This document shows positions 1-9,155 of a DNA stretch of 64,000 nt, one piece after another (positions within the stretch are counted from its first letter, which is position 1; each line of letters begins with the position of its first letter). Source of the DNA: Flavobacterium sp. JAS. GTDB taxonomy: Bacteria; Bacteroidota; Bacteroidia; Flavobacteriales; Flavobacteriaceae. The position numbers and the translations under genes were made by a program. The notes beneath the pieces are model-generated. The model did no database searches and was not told where the DNA came from. It saw only the letters and a list, made by a program, of their open reading frames with translations. The stretch lies in the NCBI RefSeq assembly GCF_020991455.1, contig NZ_JAJMOX010000001.1, forward strand, positions 484,907 through 548,906, read 5' to 3'.

Positions 1-889
1 TTGCAGCAATATTAGCAGAGATTTGATTTGGAATCTTAGCAACAGGTTTTAAAGCTATTTTATTGGCACTGAATCTTGATTCGGGTTGTTTGCCAATAAT
101 GGTTTCCATGTTGCATTTCATTCCCATATCTAACAAAAATAAATCATTTTTTAGTTTTGCATTAGTCGAATAGATTTCGACAGGAACAATTCTTAACCAG
201 GTTTCATAAGTGTCACTCATCTGAAAAGGAGTGCATACTTTCTCTAAAGCCGATAAAACATTCGGTTTAAAATCCATTGATTTTTCTATAGCAGTATCTA
301 TACTTTTTTCGATTTTCGATTTAAAGATTGAAATAGCCGGATTTACCAAATAAGTTATTGGCATGCTTTTTCCAAAAACAAGCATCGTCGGGCTTTCGTT
401 CCAATCAAGAGACTTGAATTCGGTTTTAGTGTTTAATTTCCAATTCGTCAATGCCACTTCGCTTGATAAAGTGATAATTCCGTTTAGGTTAAATTCACGA
501 GTATCGTAAAGTTCAACTCCTAGTTTTTTAGTTCCAATTCTGTACTTGATCGTTGCTTTTAACGGTAGAATTGTTTTGATTTTTTTATCCGGATTTGCCG
601 GATCATTCTGGATTTTTATCGGAGCCTGTTTCCAGATCTTCATTTCGATATCATCATCTTCAATGTTGTTATCCTCATAAATTAAACCGTTCAATAATGA
701 GTTGGTCTGGCTCTCAATATCATTGAGTTTTACCGTTATTGGCAGGTTTATAAATGAAGGATTTGCATCATAAACCAACGGACTTGCATCATCTGGTTCG
801 GGTTTTAACGTTTCTAATTTTTGAGATGTAGAGCAGCTAACAAGTACGGCAAGTACTGTAGACAAAGAGAGAATTGAAAAAAACTTCAT
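1..889 (-). CDS. DUF4403 family lipoprotein, 3' part outside the window
   Basis: The gene runs leftward off the window edge, so only the first 296 residues are visible. It starts at the ATG at 887-889 and opens with a lipoprotein signal peptide ending in LVSC, with Cys19 as the lipidation site. The next segment, with INLPITVKLNDIE and an acidic EDNNIEDDDIEMKIWK stretch, is what I recognise as the beginning of DUF4403, an uncharacterised periplasm-facing family of Bacteroidota. No enzymatic motif is visible. It diverges from the export operon at 1066, with 176 bases between them. The family call is from memory of the pattern. The function is unknown. Confidence 0.7.
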   Translation of the reverse strand, partial: MKFFSILSLSTVLAVLVSCSTSQKLETLKPEPDDASPLVYDANPSFINLPITVKLNDIESQTNSLLNGLIYEDNNIEDDDIEMKIWKQAPIKIQNDPANPDKKIKTILPLKATIKYRIGTKKLGVELYDTREFNLNGIITLSSEVALTNWKLNTKTEFKSLDWNESPTMLVFGKSMPITYLVNPAISIFKSKIEKSIDTAIEKSMDFKPNVLSALEKVCTPFQMSDTYETWLRIVPVEIYSTNAKLKNDLFLLDMGMKCNMETIIGKQPESRFSANKIALKPVAKIPNQISANIAA

Positions 890-912
890 AGTTAAGATTT
901 TTTTGAGTGATG

Positions 913-920
913 CAAAATTA
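913..920 (-). promoter_or_regulatory. Candidate -7 box for the DUF4403 gene
   Basis: Read on the minus strand this is TAATTTTG, an exact match to the Bacteroidota -7 consensus TAnnTTTG. It lies 24 bases upstream of the ATG. No TTG stands at the ideal -33 distance, so only half of the promoter is supported. Confidence 0.4.
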
Positions 921-1065
921 AGAAAACAATTAAATTATATTAAAAAAGTGTAACATTTGATAATGAATAGAGTCTTATCTAAGTAGCAAAACGAAATTAT
1001 TAACGTTTTCTTACCATAAATTACTTAATAAAAATGTTATTATTGTTTTAAAATTTAACAATATC

Positions 1066-1767
1066 ATGATCGAAATCAAAGATTTACACAAGTCCTATAA
1101 AATGGGAAGTTCAAGTTTACATGTGTTAAAGGGGATTAATTTTAATATTGCTGAAGGGGAATTAGTTGCTATTATGGGATCTTCGGGATCTGGTAAATCT
1201 ACGCTCCTTAATATTTTAGGAATTCTTGATGAGGCAGATTCTGGTAATTATATTTTGGATAAAACTCCAATTAAAAACTTAAACGAAACGATAGCTTCAA
1301 AATATCGAAATAAGTTTTTAGGGTTTGTTTTTCAATCATTTAATTTAATAAATTATAAAACAGCACTCGATAATGTTGCTATGCCGTTGTACTATCAAGG
1401 TATAAAGAGAAAGGAACGTTATGATATTGCAATGAAATATTTGGAGAAAGTGGGCTTGGGTTCTCATTCTCACCACTTACCAAATGAACTTTCAGGAGGG
1501 CAAAAGCAACGTGTTGCGATTGCAAGAGCATTGGCGTCAAATCCTAAAGTTCTATTGGCAGATGAGCCAACGGGAGCTTTGGACACCAAAACTTCTTATG
1601 AGGTTATGGAACTTATTCAAGGAATTAACGACGAAGGAAAAACTATTTTGATCGTTACACACGAGCCTGATATTGCAGCCATGTGCAAAAGAAATGTGGT
1701 CCTGAAAGACGGATTAATTATCGATGATAAAATGGTAGAACAAGTTAGAGCTTCATCTTATGTTTAA
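1066..1767 (+). CDS. ABC transporter ATP-binding protein (MacB/LolD type)
   Basis: This 233-residue protein is the cytoplasmic ATPase that would power the two FtsX-type permeases downstream. Walker A is GSSGSGKST at 38-46, the Q-loop glutamine is Gln90, the signature LSGGQ is at 142-146, Walker B LLADE is at 163-167, and the switch histidine is His199. The wording DEPTGALD and the overall length are typical of the MacB/LolD subfamily, which drives mechanotransmission rather than classical import. It overlaps the next gene by eight bases, so the two are translationally coupled. The transported substrate cannot be read from the sequence. Confidence 0.93.
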   Translation: MIEIKDLHKSYKMGSSSLHVLKGINFNIAEGELVAIMGSSGSGKSTLLNILGILDEADSGNYILDKTPIKNLNETIASKYRNKFLGFVFQSFNLINYKTALDNVAMPLYYQGIKRKERYDIAMKYLEKVGLGSHSHHLPNELSGGQKQRVAIARALASNPKVLLADEPTGALDTKTSYEVMELIQGINDEGKTILIVTHEPDIAAMCKRNVVLKDGLIIDDKMVEQVRASSYV

Positions 1768-3004
1768 TATTGAGCGTTGGCAGGAAATTTTTGAGGCAAT
1801 CTCAAAAAATCGGTTAAGAACATTTCTTACCGGAGTTTCTGTGGCTTCAGGTATTTTTATCCTTGTGATTTTGCTGGGTGCGGGTAAAGGGCTTCAAAAC
1901 GGAATTGAAAAACAATTTGAACGTGATGCAGCAGGAATTATTGAAGTTTGGTCAGGAACAACTACTAAAGAATATAAAGGGTTAAATCCCGGGAGACAAA
2001 TTCAGTATAGAGATGCTGATTACAACCAAGCTGTGCAGAAATTTGATGATAAGTTAGATTTAAGAGCATCGACTTATAATTATTGGGGAGCTCCGTTTTC
2101 GTATGGAAAAGAATCGGGAAGTTATCAATATAGAGGTGTTACTCCTGAATATGACGGAATTGAAAATTTAACAATAGTTCAAGGCCGATATATAAATGAT
2201 AAAGATATGGCCAACAATGAGAAAGTGGCTTGTATTGGGATGAAGGTTAAAACGGATCTTTTTAAAGACAAAGATGCTCTTGGTAAAGAAATCATAATTA
2301 ATGGTATCAATTTTAAAGTTGTTGGAGTCTTTACTGATCCGGGAGGTGAAAGAGAAGAAACGAGAGCTTATTTGCCTTTGACAACAGTACAAAGAGCTTT
2401 TGGGAACGGAGATAAAATTAGCAATTTGTTTTTTACGATGAAAAAAACAAATAATTACGATGAGGCTCTGGCACAATCTGAAAAGTTTACACAAGATTTG
2501 AAGGAATTGCTAAAAAGCAGAAACATGGTTGCTCCTGATGATGATGGCGGAGTTGGTGTTTATAATTCAGTTAAGGATGCTAAGCAATTTTATGACTTAA
2601 ACCTTTACATCAGATTATTCTTTTGGTGGGTTGGTATTTGTACCATTATTGCCGGTGTTGTTGGGGTAAGTAATATTATGCTTATCATAGTAAAAGAAAG
2701 AACTAAAGAAATTGGAATTCGAAAAGCTTTGGGAGCATCTCCAATTTCAATTATTTCAATGATACTTCACGAATCTATTTTTATTACCACGATCGCTGGT
2801 TTTGTAGGATTGCTTGCAAGTTTATTATTGTTAGAATTTGTTGGTCCGATGGTGCAAAGTGAATATTTTCAAAATCCTCAGGTAGATTTCAATGTGGCAT
2901 TAACGACACTTGCTTTACTTGTATTTGCAGGCGCAATGGCAGGATTTTTTCCAGCGTACAGAGCGGCTAAAATTAAACCTATTGTAGCACTTAGAGACGA
3001 ATAA
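1760..3004 (+). CDS. ABC transporter permease, MacB/FtsX type (first of two)
   Basis: This 414-residue permease has the MacB arrangement. One N-terminal membrane helix (about residues 22-42) is followed by a large periplasmic domain (about 45-280) and then three C-terminal helices carrying the FtsX pattern IMLIIVKERTKEIGIRKALG. It has no fused ATPase and uses the separate ATPase encoded just upstream, with which it overlaps. The stop is followed two bases later by the second permease. The pair probably forms a heterodimer coupled to the adaptor and TolC-like channel further down. The substrate is unknown; macrolide, peptide or lipoprotein export are all possible. Confidence 0.9.
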   Translation: MFNIERWQEIFEAISKNRLRTFLTGVSVASGIFILVILLGAGKGLQNGIEKQFERDAAGIIEVWSGTTTKEYKGLNPGRQIQYRDADYNQAVQKFDDKLDLRASTYNYWGAPFSYGKESGSYQYRGVTPEYDGIENLTIVQGRYINDKDMANNEKVACIGMKVKTDLFKDKDALGKEIIINGINFKVVGVFTDPGGEREETRAYLPLTTVQRAFGNGDKISNLFFTMKKTNNYDEALAQSEKFTQDLKELLKSRNMVAPDDDGGVGVYNSVKDAKQFYDLNLYIRLFFWWVGICTIIAGVVGVSNIMLIIVKERTKEIGIRKALGASPISIISMILHESIFITTIAGFVGLLASLLLLEFVGPMVQSEYFQNPQVDFNVALTTLALLVFAGAMAGFFPAYRAAKIKPIVALRDE

Positions 3005-3006
3005 TT

Positions 3007-4272
3007 ATGTTTAAGAAAGATAATTGGGATGAGATTTTACAGGCTTTAACAGCCAATGTTTTCAGAACGGTTCTAACTGCTTTTGGGGTATTTTGGGGTA
3101 TATTTATTTTAGTAATACTACTTGCGGCAGGAAATGGTTTGGAAAACGGTGTAAAAAAAGGCTTTGACGGAATCGCCACAAACACCATGTTTATGTGGAG
3201 TCAAACCACTTCTAAAGCTTATAAAGGACTGCCTAAAACGCGTCGTTATGATTTTAGAAATAGTGATGTAGCAGCATTAAAAGCAGCTTTACCGGATTTA
3301 TTATATGTTTCGCCAAGAAATCAGTTAGGAGATTTTAACGGATCAAACAATGTGGTTCGTGGCACAAAAACTGCTGCATTTAACGTTTATGGAGATTATC
3401 CAGAGTTGATTAAACAGCAGCCAATGGATATTATTAAAGGACGTTTTGTAAATCAGCAGGATATTAATGAAAGAAGAAAAGTTGCTGTAATTGGTAAAGG
3501 AGTTATTAGTGGGCTTTACGGAAAAGAAGAAGAAACTGTTGGAAGTTATATAAAAATAAACGGCGTTAATTTTATGGTGGTTGGAGTTTATAATTCTAAA
3601 CAGCAAGGAGGAAATGCAGAACAAGAACAGAAAAATATTTTTGTTCCGTTTACTACTTTTCAACAAGCCTTTAATTTTGGTGATAAAGTGGGGTGGATGG
3701 CACTTACTGCAAAGGATGAAACTTCTATTACGGCCTTAAAACCGAAAATTTTAGATTTGATTAAGTCCCTTCATTCTATTAATCCCACAGATGATCGTGC
3801 GGTTGGGAATTTCGATTTGTATGAACAATTCAATAAAGTACAAAGTTTGTTCAGCATCTTGAAAATCATTGCCTATTTTGTGGGAACATTAGTTTTAATT
3901 TCGGGAGTAATTGGTATTTCAAATATCATGCTTATTGTAGTTAAAGAACGTACCAAAGAAATTGGTATTCGTAGAGCTTTAGGAGCCACTCCGGGAGCTA
4001 TTCGTGGACAAATTTTATCTGAATCTATATTTTTAACTATTATTTCAGGGATGTTGGGTATTGCCGTCGCAACCGGAATTATTGCAATTTTAAATATGGT
4101 ATTAGCTTCTATGCCTCCCGACAGCAATACGATGTTTGCGAATCCAAGTGTTGACTTAGGGGTTGTATTTGTAGCCTTATTAATATTAGTAGGATCTGGT
4201 TTGCTGGCAGGATTTATTCCGGCTCAAACCGCAATTAATGTGAAGCCGGTAGATGCTTTACGTACAGAATAA
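3007..4272 (+). CDS. ABC transporter permease, MacB/FtsX type (second of two)
   Basis: This 421-residue protein is a paralogue of the preceding permease, with the same order of one N-terminal helix, a periplasmic MacB-like domain and three C-terminal helices containing IMLIVVKERTKEIGIRRALG. The two are clearly diverged outside the FtsX core, which fits a heterodimer with specialised halves rather than a recent duplication. It starts two bases after the previous stop and lies 38 bases before the adaptor gene, so it belongs to the same operon. Confidence 0.9.
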   Translation: MFKKDNWDEILQALTANVFRTVLTAFGVFWGIFILVILLAAGNGLENGVKKGFDGIATNTMFMWSQTTSKAYKGLPKTRRYDFRNSDVAALKAALPDLLYVSPRNQLGDFNGSNNVVRGTKTAAFNVYGDYPELIKQQPMDIIKGRFVNQQDINERRKVAVIGKGVISGLYGKEEETVGSYIKINGVNFMVVGVYNSKQQGGNAEQEQKNIFVPFTTFQQAFNFGDKVGWMALTAKDETSITALKPKILDLIKSLHSINPTDDRAVGNFDLYEQFNKVQSLFSILKIIAYFVGTLVLISGVIGISNIMLIVVKERTKEIGIRRALGATPGAIRGQILSESIFLTIISGMLGIAVATGIIAILNMVLASMPPDSNTMFANPSVDLGVVFVALLILVGSGLLAGFIPAQTAINVKPVDALRTE

Positions 4273-4310
4273 ATTATCAATCAAAAATAATCGATTAAAC
4301 CAAGAACAAA

Positions 4311-5429
4311 ATGAAAAAAGGAGTAACTGTAACCGTTTTAATTTTTATTGCTTTAGTTTTCTTTGGAGCGCTATACTATTTGTATGCTAAAAATCAAGAG
4401 TCGCCAATTGTCTTTAAAACAGAGAAAGCAGAAATTAAAACGATTGTAAAAAACACAATCGCAACAGGTAATATTCAACCAAATGAAGAGGTGCTAATCA
4501 AACCGAACATTTCTGGTATTATTGAAGAAGTTTATATCAAAGCAGGAGAGCAAATCAAAGCAGGAGATATGATTGCAAAAATTAGAGTTGTTGCAAACGT
4601 GTCTAATGTTAGCAGCACTCAAAATCAAGTGCAAACAGCTAAAATAGCTTTAGATAATGAAGAGAAAATTTTTAAAAGACAAAAAACTTTGTTTGATAAA
4701 GAGGTAATTTCGGCTAACGATTTTGATGCAGCCCAATTGGCTTACAAACAAGCTAAGCAAAACTATTTGGCTGCAAAACAAAGTTTGGATATCGTAAAAA
4801 CCGGAACAACAACATCATTAGGAAATTATGCTAATACTTTGATTCGTTCAACAGTAAACGGAATGGTTTTGGCTGTTCCTGTAAAAGTTGGAAATCAGGT
4901 TATCGAAAGTAATAATTTTAATGAAGGAACTACAATTGCCAGCGTTGCAGATGTTGGAAGAATGATCTTTATTGGAAAAATTGACGAATCTGAAGTAGGT
5001 AAAATCAAAGAAAAAATGCCTATCGAGATTACTGTTGGAGCTATCGAAAACAAAAAATTCGTGGCAGTTTTAACAGATATTGCTCCAAAAGGAGTTACAG
5101 AAAATGGTGCGATTCAGTTTGAGATTAAAGCTTCTTTAGAAAATAAAGAAAAGACTTTTATCAGAGCGGGATTAAGTGCAAATGCATCCATTATATTAGA
5201 AAAAGCAGATAAAGTTTTGGCTATCAAAGAATCTTTAGTTCAATTTGACAAGAAAACTCAAAAACCATACGTTGAAATCGAAACTGTTCCTCAAAAATTT
5301 GAGAGAAAAGATTTGGTATTAGGCGTAAGCGACGGAATTTATGTTCAGGTTAAAAGTGGCATCAAAAACACAGATAGAATTAAAATCTGGAATCAGGGTT
5401 TAATTAGTGAAGGTGGTGAAAAAAAGTAA
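4311..5429 (+). CDS. Efflux periplasmic adaptor subunit (MacA/HlyD type)
   Basis: This 372-residue membrane fusion protein should bridge the inner-membrane permeases and the outer-membrane channel. It has an N-terminal membrane anchor (residues 5-25), a lipoyl-like half-motif around GIIEEVYIKAGEQIKAGD, a coiled-coil hairpin (about 100-160, rich in Gln, Ala and Lys), a second lipoyl half with VNGMVLAVPVKVGNQV, and a beta-barrel plus membrane-proximal domain. Position and spacing make it the partner of the two permeases. It is the first of two adaptors in this operon. Confidence 0.88.
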   Translation: MKKGVTVTVLIFIALVFFGALYYLYAKNQESPIVFKTEKAEIKTIVKNTIATGNIQPNEEVLIKPNISGIIEEVYIKAGEQIKAGDMIAKIRVVANVSNVSSTQNQVQTAKIALDNEEKIFKRQKTLFDKEVISANDFDAAQLAYKQAKQNYLAAKQSLDIVKTGTTTSLGNYANTLIRSTVNGMVLAVPVKVGNQVIESNNFNEGTTIASVADVGRMIFIGKIDESEVGKIKEKMPIEITVGAIENKKFVAVLTDIAPKGVTENGAIQFEIKASLENKEKTFIRAGLSANASIILEKADKVLAIKESLVQFDKKTQKPYVEIETVPQKFERKDLVLGVSDGIYVQVKSGIKNTDRIKIWNQGLISEGGEKK

Positions 5430-5466
5430 TCTGAAATTCTAAAGGTTTTTTGGTTTTAAAAAATGT

Positions 5467-5474
5467 TAAATTTG
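5467..5474 (+). promoter_or_regulatory. Candidate internal -7 box before the TolC-like gene
   Basis: The octamer TAAATTTG matches the TAnnTTTG consensus and lies in the 78-base gap before the TolC-like gene, 34 bases upstream of the ATG chosen at 5508. It overlaps the alternative, longer reading of that gene, which argues against the longer start. The nearest upstream TTG is only 14 bases away, so support is partial. Confidence 0.4.
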
Positions 5475-5507
5475 CGTAGCCATCTGCTATGCTTTCATTC
5501 AAAATAT

Positions 5508-6890
5508 ATGAAAATAAATAAATATAATAGTCTTGTTTTTGCTGTGTTATTTGGACTTGGATTCTCAGGCCACGCACAATCAAAACAATGGACTCTGGAA
5601 GAATGTGTTCGATATGCACTGGACAATAATATCACAATAAAATTATCAGAACTAGACGTAAAAAATGCTAATATTGATAAAAAGGATGCATTTGGTAATT
5701 ACCTTCCATCAGTAAGCGGTAATGCTTCACACTCCTGGAATATTGGTTTGAACCAGGATGTTACGACGGGAGTTTTGCGTAATCAGACAACTCAGTATTC
5801 ATCTGTAGGTTTAAATGCCGGAGTTGATATTTATAAAGGTTTACAAAATCAAAATACTTACCGAAGAAGTAAACTCGCTATTATAGCTTCACAATATCAA
5901 TTGCTGAAAATGCAGGAAGATATTTCGCTAAATGTGGCTAATGCTTTTCTTCAGATTCTATCTTATAAAGAAGAATTAAAAGTAAAAAAAGAACAGTTAA
6001 CGATTGATGAAAAACGTTTGGCACGTTCTGAAGAAATGGTAAATGCAGGAACAATCCCAAGAGGAGATTTGTATGACCTAAAAGCTACTATTGCAACAGA
6101 TCAACAGGCTATTACAGTTTCGGAAAATAACTTATTGATTTCTAAATTAAGTTTAGCGCAGCTTTTACAACTAAAAGAATTTGCTGATTTTGATGTAGTT
6201 GACGATACAAATGCAAAAGATGAAAACAATATCATGGCACAAAGCCCAACCGATATTTATAATAAAGCAAAAGAAACGAGAACAGAATTAAAACTAGCGC
6301 AAACAAATCTTGAAATCGCTCAGAAAAATGTAGCAATTGCAAGAGGAGCTTATCAGCCAACACTTAGAGGTTTTTATGGTTTTAATACAAGAGCAAGTTA
6401 TAGTGATCAGGTTAAATTGGATGCAAATAACCAGCCGTATACTGTAGGGCCAGCTCCAATATTTCAACAGTTTAGCGATAACAAAGGACATAATTTTGGT
6501 TTTCAATTAGATGTTCCAATTTTTAACGGTTTTTCTGTTAGAAATAATGTAGAGCGTAATAAAGTAAGTTTAGAGAAATCTAAAATAGATTTAGAGCAAA
6601 AAAGTTTAGATTTGCAACGTAATGTGTATACTGCTTTTACAAATGCAAAAGGAGCTTTAAATACTTATGAATCATCAACGGTAACATTAGAAGCAAGACA
6701 ACAGGCTTATAATTATGCTAAAGAAAAGTATGATGTAGGTTTAATGAATTCTTTTGATTTTACACAGGCTCAAACATTATTGACTAATGCGCAGTCAGAT
6801 GTTATTAGAACAAAATACGATTACATGTTTAAAGTAAAGATACTTGAATTCTATTTTGGAATTCCAATTGTCCCGATTATCAAAAAATAG
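5508..6890 (+). CDS. TolC family outer-membrane efflux protein
   Basis: This 460-residue protein would be the outer-membrane channel of the export system. The frame is open from an ATG at 5463, but I place the start at 5508 because a clean signal peptide (MKINKYNSLVFAVLFGLG, cleavage after HAQ) begins there. After WTLEECVRYALDNN it shows the two outer-membrane efflux repeats, each with long coiled-coil helices (for example LKLAQTNLEIAQKNVAIARG and the C-terminal YNYAKEKYDVGLMNSFDFTQ). It lies between the two adaptor genes, so it may serve both. Confidence 0.9.
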   Translation: MKINKYNSLVFAVLFGLGFSGHAQSKQWTLEECVRYALDNNITIKLSELDVKNANIDKKDAFGNYLPSVSGNASHSWNIGLNQDVTTGVLRNQTTQYSSVGLNAGVDIYKGLQNQNTYRRSKLAIIASQYQLLKMQEDISLNVANAFLQILSYKEELKVKKEQLTIDEKRLARSEEMVNAGTIPRGDLYDLKATIATDQQAITVSENNLLISKLSLAQLLQLKEFADFDVVDDTNAKDENNIMAQSPTDIYNKAKETRTELKLAQTNLEIAQKNVAIARGAYQPTLRGFYGFNTRASYSDQVKLDANNQPYTVGPAPIFQQFSDNKGHNFGFQLDVPIFNGFSVRNNVERNKVSLEKSKIDLEQKSLDLQRNVYTAFTNAKGALNTYESSTVTLEARQQAYNYAKEKYDVGLMNSFDFTQAQTLLTNAQSDVIRTKYDYMFKVKILEFYFGIPIVPIIKK

Positions 6891-6894
6891 TTAT

Positions 6895-8187
6895 ATGAAA
6901 AAAAAGACGGTTTATTTCTTAGTAGGCGGAGCGCTAATTATAATTTTTGCTTTGGTTGGTCTTTCGAAATCGGGAGTAATAGGAAATAAGGATGAAGGTA
7001 AAGAAGTTGAAGTTTCAAAAGTAATGGCTTCCACAATTGTCGAGACAGTTTCGGCAACTGGTAAAATTCAGCCGGAAATTGAAGTAAAACTTTCTTCAAT
7101 GGTTTCGGGTGAGATTATCGCATTAAATGTAAAAGAAGGTCAGGTTGTAAAAAAAGGAGATTTGTTAGTAAAAATAAATCCTGATTTATATACATCAGGA
7201 CTAGAAAGATCTGTCGCAAATTTATCAGGTACAAAAGCGGGTTTAACACAATCTGAAGCTAGTTATAAAGAAGCTAAGGCGAGTTATGAGCGTAATAAAA
7301 CACTATATGATAAAGGTGTAATTTCAAAATCAGATTGGGATAAATCGGTTTCTACTTATGAAGTAGCAAAAGCCACTAAACAAAGTTCTTATTACAATGT
7401 TCAGAGTGCATCAGCGTCTGTAACAGAAGCTAAAGATAATCTAGGACGTACTTTAATTTATGCTCCTGCAGATGGAACGATTTCAGTATTGAATGTTGAA
7501 CTAGGTGAGCGCGTTTTAGGGACACAACAAATGGCGGGAACAGAGCTTTTGAGAGTGGCAAACCTAAACAACATGGAAGTTGAAGTTGATGTAAACGAAA
7601 ATGATATTGTTAAAGTAAAAATAGGTGATGCAGCTAATGTTGAAGTAGATGCTTATCTTAAAAAGAAATTTAAAGGTACAGTAACCAGTATTTCTAACTC
7701 AGCAAGTACAACTTTAACCTCAGATCAGGTAACTAATTTTAAAGTTAAAGTTCGTATTTTAAAAGAATCATATCAGGATTTATTAGAAGGTCAGCCAAGT
7801 ACATATTCGCCTTTTAGACCAGGAATGACAGCTACTGTTGATATTATTACCAGAACTAAAAATAATGTTTTGGCTGTGCCAATTAGTTCTGTTGTTGTAA
7901 AATCAGACACAACTGCGGTAAAAGATTTTAAAGTAGAAGATCCAAACGAAGACAAAAAAGCAGCTCCAAAAAGCGATAAGAAATTTGAATGCGTTTTTGT
8001 AAAAGTTGGTGATAAAGCAAAAATAAGAATCATTAAAACCGGAATTCAGGACGATACTAATATCGAAGTAATGTCAGGACTAAAATCTGGTGATGTTGTG
8101 ATTACCGGACCATATACAACGGTTTCTAAAGATTTGAACTCTGGTGATAAAGTGAAGCTTAAAAAAGCAGATACCGCTAAGAAATAA
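6895..8187 (+). CDS. Second efflux periplasmic adaptor subunit (RND/MacA type)
   Basis: This 430-residue adaptor starts at the ATG at 6895, four bases after the TolC-like stop. A longer in-frame start at 6844 would overlap that gene and push the membrane anchor (KKTVYFLVGGALIIIFALVG) inside the protein. It shows the lipoyl halves (GEIIALNVKEGQVVKKGD and APADGTISVLNVELGERV), a coiled-coil hairpin around 95-160, a beta-barrel domain, and a lysine-rich linker near residues 345-365 before the C-terminal domain. It is more like MacA than the first adaptor. Why one operon carries two adaptors is not explained by the sequence. Confidence 0.88.
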   Translation: MKKKTVYFLVGGALIIIFALVGLSKSGVIGNKDEGKEVEVSKVMASTIVETVSATGKIQPEIEVKLSSMVSGEIIALNVKEGQVVKKGDLLVKINPDLYTSGLERSVANLSGTKAGLTQSEASYKEAKASYERNKTLYDKGVISKSDWDKSVSTYEVAKATKQSSYYNVQSASASVTEAKDNLGRTLIYAPADGTISVLNVELGERVLGTQQMAGTELLRVANLNNMEVEVDVNENDIVKVKIGDAANVEVDAYLKKKFKGTVTSISNSASTTLTSDQVTNFKVKVRILKESYQDLLEGQPSTYSPFRPGMTATVDIITRTKNNVLAVPISSVVVKSDTTAVKDFKVEDPNEDKKAAPKSDKKFECVFVKVGDKAKIRIIKTGIQDDTNIEVMSGLKSGDVVITGPYTTVSKDLNSGDKVKLKKADTAKK

Positions 8188-8195
8188 TTTGGATT

Positions 8196-8447
8196 ATGAT
8201 TTCATTATGTGGTAGTCCTCCGGATGGTTTCTTTCAAATTATAGAAATTGGATTAATTACTTTATCAATATTTCTTTTTTATGTTCATTACAAAGCATAT
8301 AAAAGCCAATATTATAATGAAGAATATGTTTATTTTTCCACTGGTAGAAAGTTTTTAATTTACATAGGTTTTTTGGCAATAAGTTTATGTATTACTCCTG
8401 TAGTGATTTTAATATCTTTTTTCATTTATGCAGGATTGTTCAAATAA
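8196..8447 (+). CDS. Small two-helix membrane protein, unknown
   Basis: This 83-residue protein has two hydrophobic segments: about residues 13-31 (IIEIGLITLSIFLFYVH) and 51-80 (FLIYIGFLAISLCITPVVIL and onward). A charged, tyrosine-rich loop (YKAYKSQYYNEEYVYF) separates them. It starts eight bases after the adaptor stop and ends 26 bases before tsaB, so it is probably co-transcribed with one or both. I do not recognise a family. Good codon content and tight spacing support a real gene. Confidence 0.65.
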   Translation: MISLCGSPPDGFFQIIEIGLITLSIFLFYVHYKAYKSQYYNEEYVYFSTGRKFLIYIGFLAISLCITPVVILISFFIYAGLFK

Positions 8448-8473
8448 ATAATTAATTTTTAAAAATAAACACA

Positions 8474-9148
8474 TTGTCTTTTATTCTCAATATCGAAACG
8501 GCTACGAAAAACTGTTCAGTATCTATTGCAAAAAATGGAGAAACCATTTTATGTAAAGAAATTGCCGAAGAAGGCTATTCACACGCCGAAAAACTACATG
8601 TTTTTATTGAAGAAATAATAGAAGCAGCCGGAATAAACGTTCAGGATTTAGCAGCAATTGCAGTAAGTCAGGGACCTGGGTCTTATACAGGATTAAGAAT
8701 TGGGGTTTCGGCAGCAAAAGGATTGTGTTTTGCTTTAAATATTCCGTTGATTGCAGTTGATACCTTACAAACATTAGCTTCTCAGGTTAAAGTTTCTGAT
8801 GGAAAAATAATTCCAATGTTAGACGCCAGAAGAATGGAAGTTTACAGTGAAGTTTTTAATTCTAAATTAGACGTAGAAAGAGGTATTGAAGCGGAAGTTA
8901 TTACAGAAGATTCTTTTGCGGCATATACAGAGGTGCTTTATTTTGTTGGTGATTGTGCTGATAAATGTAAATCTGTTTTAACAAAAGACAATTTTGTATT
9001 TTTAGAAGAAATAAAATACCCTTCAGCTTCGGCAATGAGTAAAATCAGTTATGATAAATATCAAAAAAGCGACACTGTAGATGTCGCTTATTTTGAACCG
9101 TATTATTTAAAAGATTTTATGATGACATTGCCATCAAAAAAACAATAA
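8474..9148 (+). CDS. tsaB: tRNA threonylcarbamoyladenosine biosynthesis protein TsaB
   Basis: TsaB is the non-catalytic partner of TsaD in the complex that makes the t6A modification next to the anticodon of ANN-decoding tRNAs. This 224-residue protein has the ASKHA-fold start ILNIETATKNCSVSIAKNG and the hallmark SQGPGSYTGLRIGVSAAKGL near residues 66-85. The length is normal for the family. Translation begins at TTG, directly before SFILNIETAT. It converges on the MscS gene with only seven bases between stops. Confidence 0.93.
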   Translation: MSFILNIETATKNCSVSIAKNGETILCKEIAEEGYSHAEKLHVFIEEIIEAAGINVQDLAAIAVSQGPGSYTGLRIGVSAAKGLCFALNIPLIAVDTLQTLASQVKVSDGKIIPMLDARRMEVYSEVFNSKLDVERGIEAEVITEDSFAAYTEVLYFVGDCADKCKSVLTKDNFVFLEEIKYPSASAMSKISYDKYQKSDTVDVAYFEPYYLKDFMMTLPSKKQ

Positions 9149-9155
9149 AACTATT

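Noticed and set aside
3343..3666. Antisense open frame in the second permease gene, and similar long antisense frames over other genes
   Set aside because: They are shadows of the coding strand with unusual composition (many Phe, Ser and Asn) and no domain pattern.
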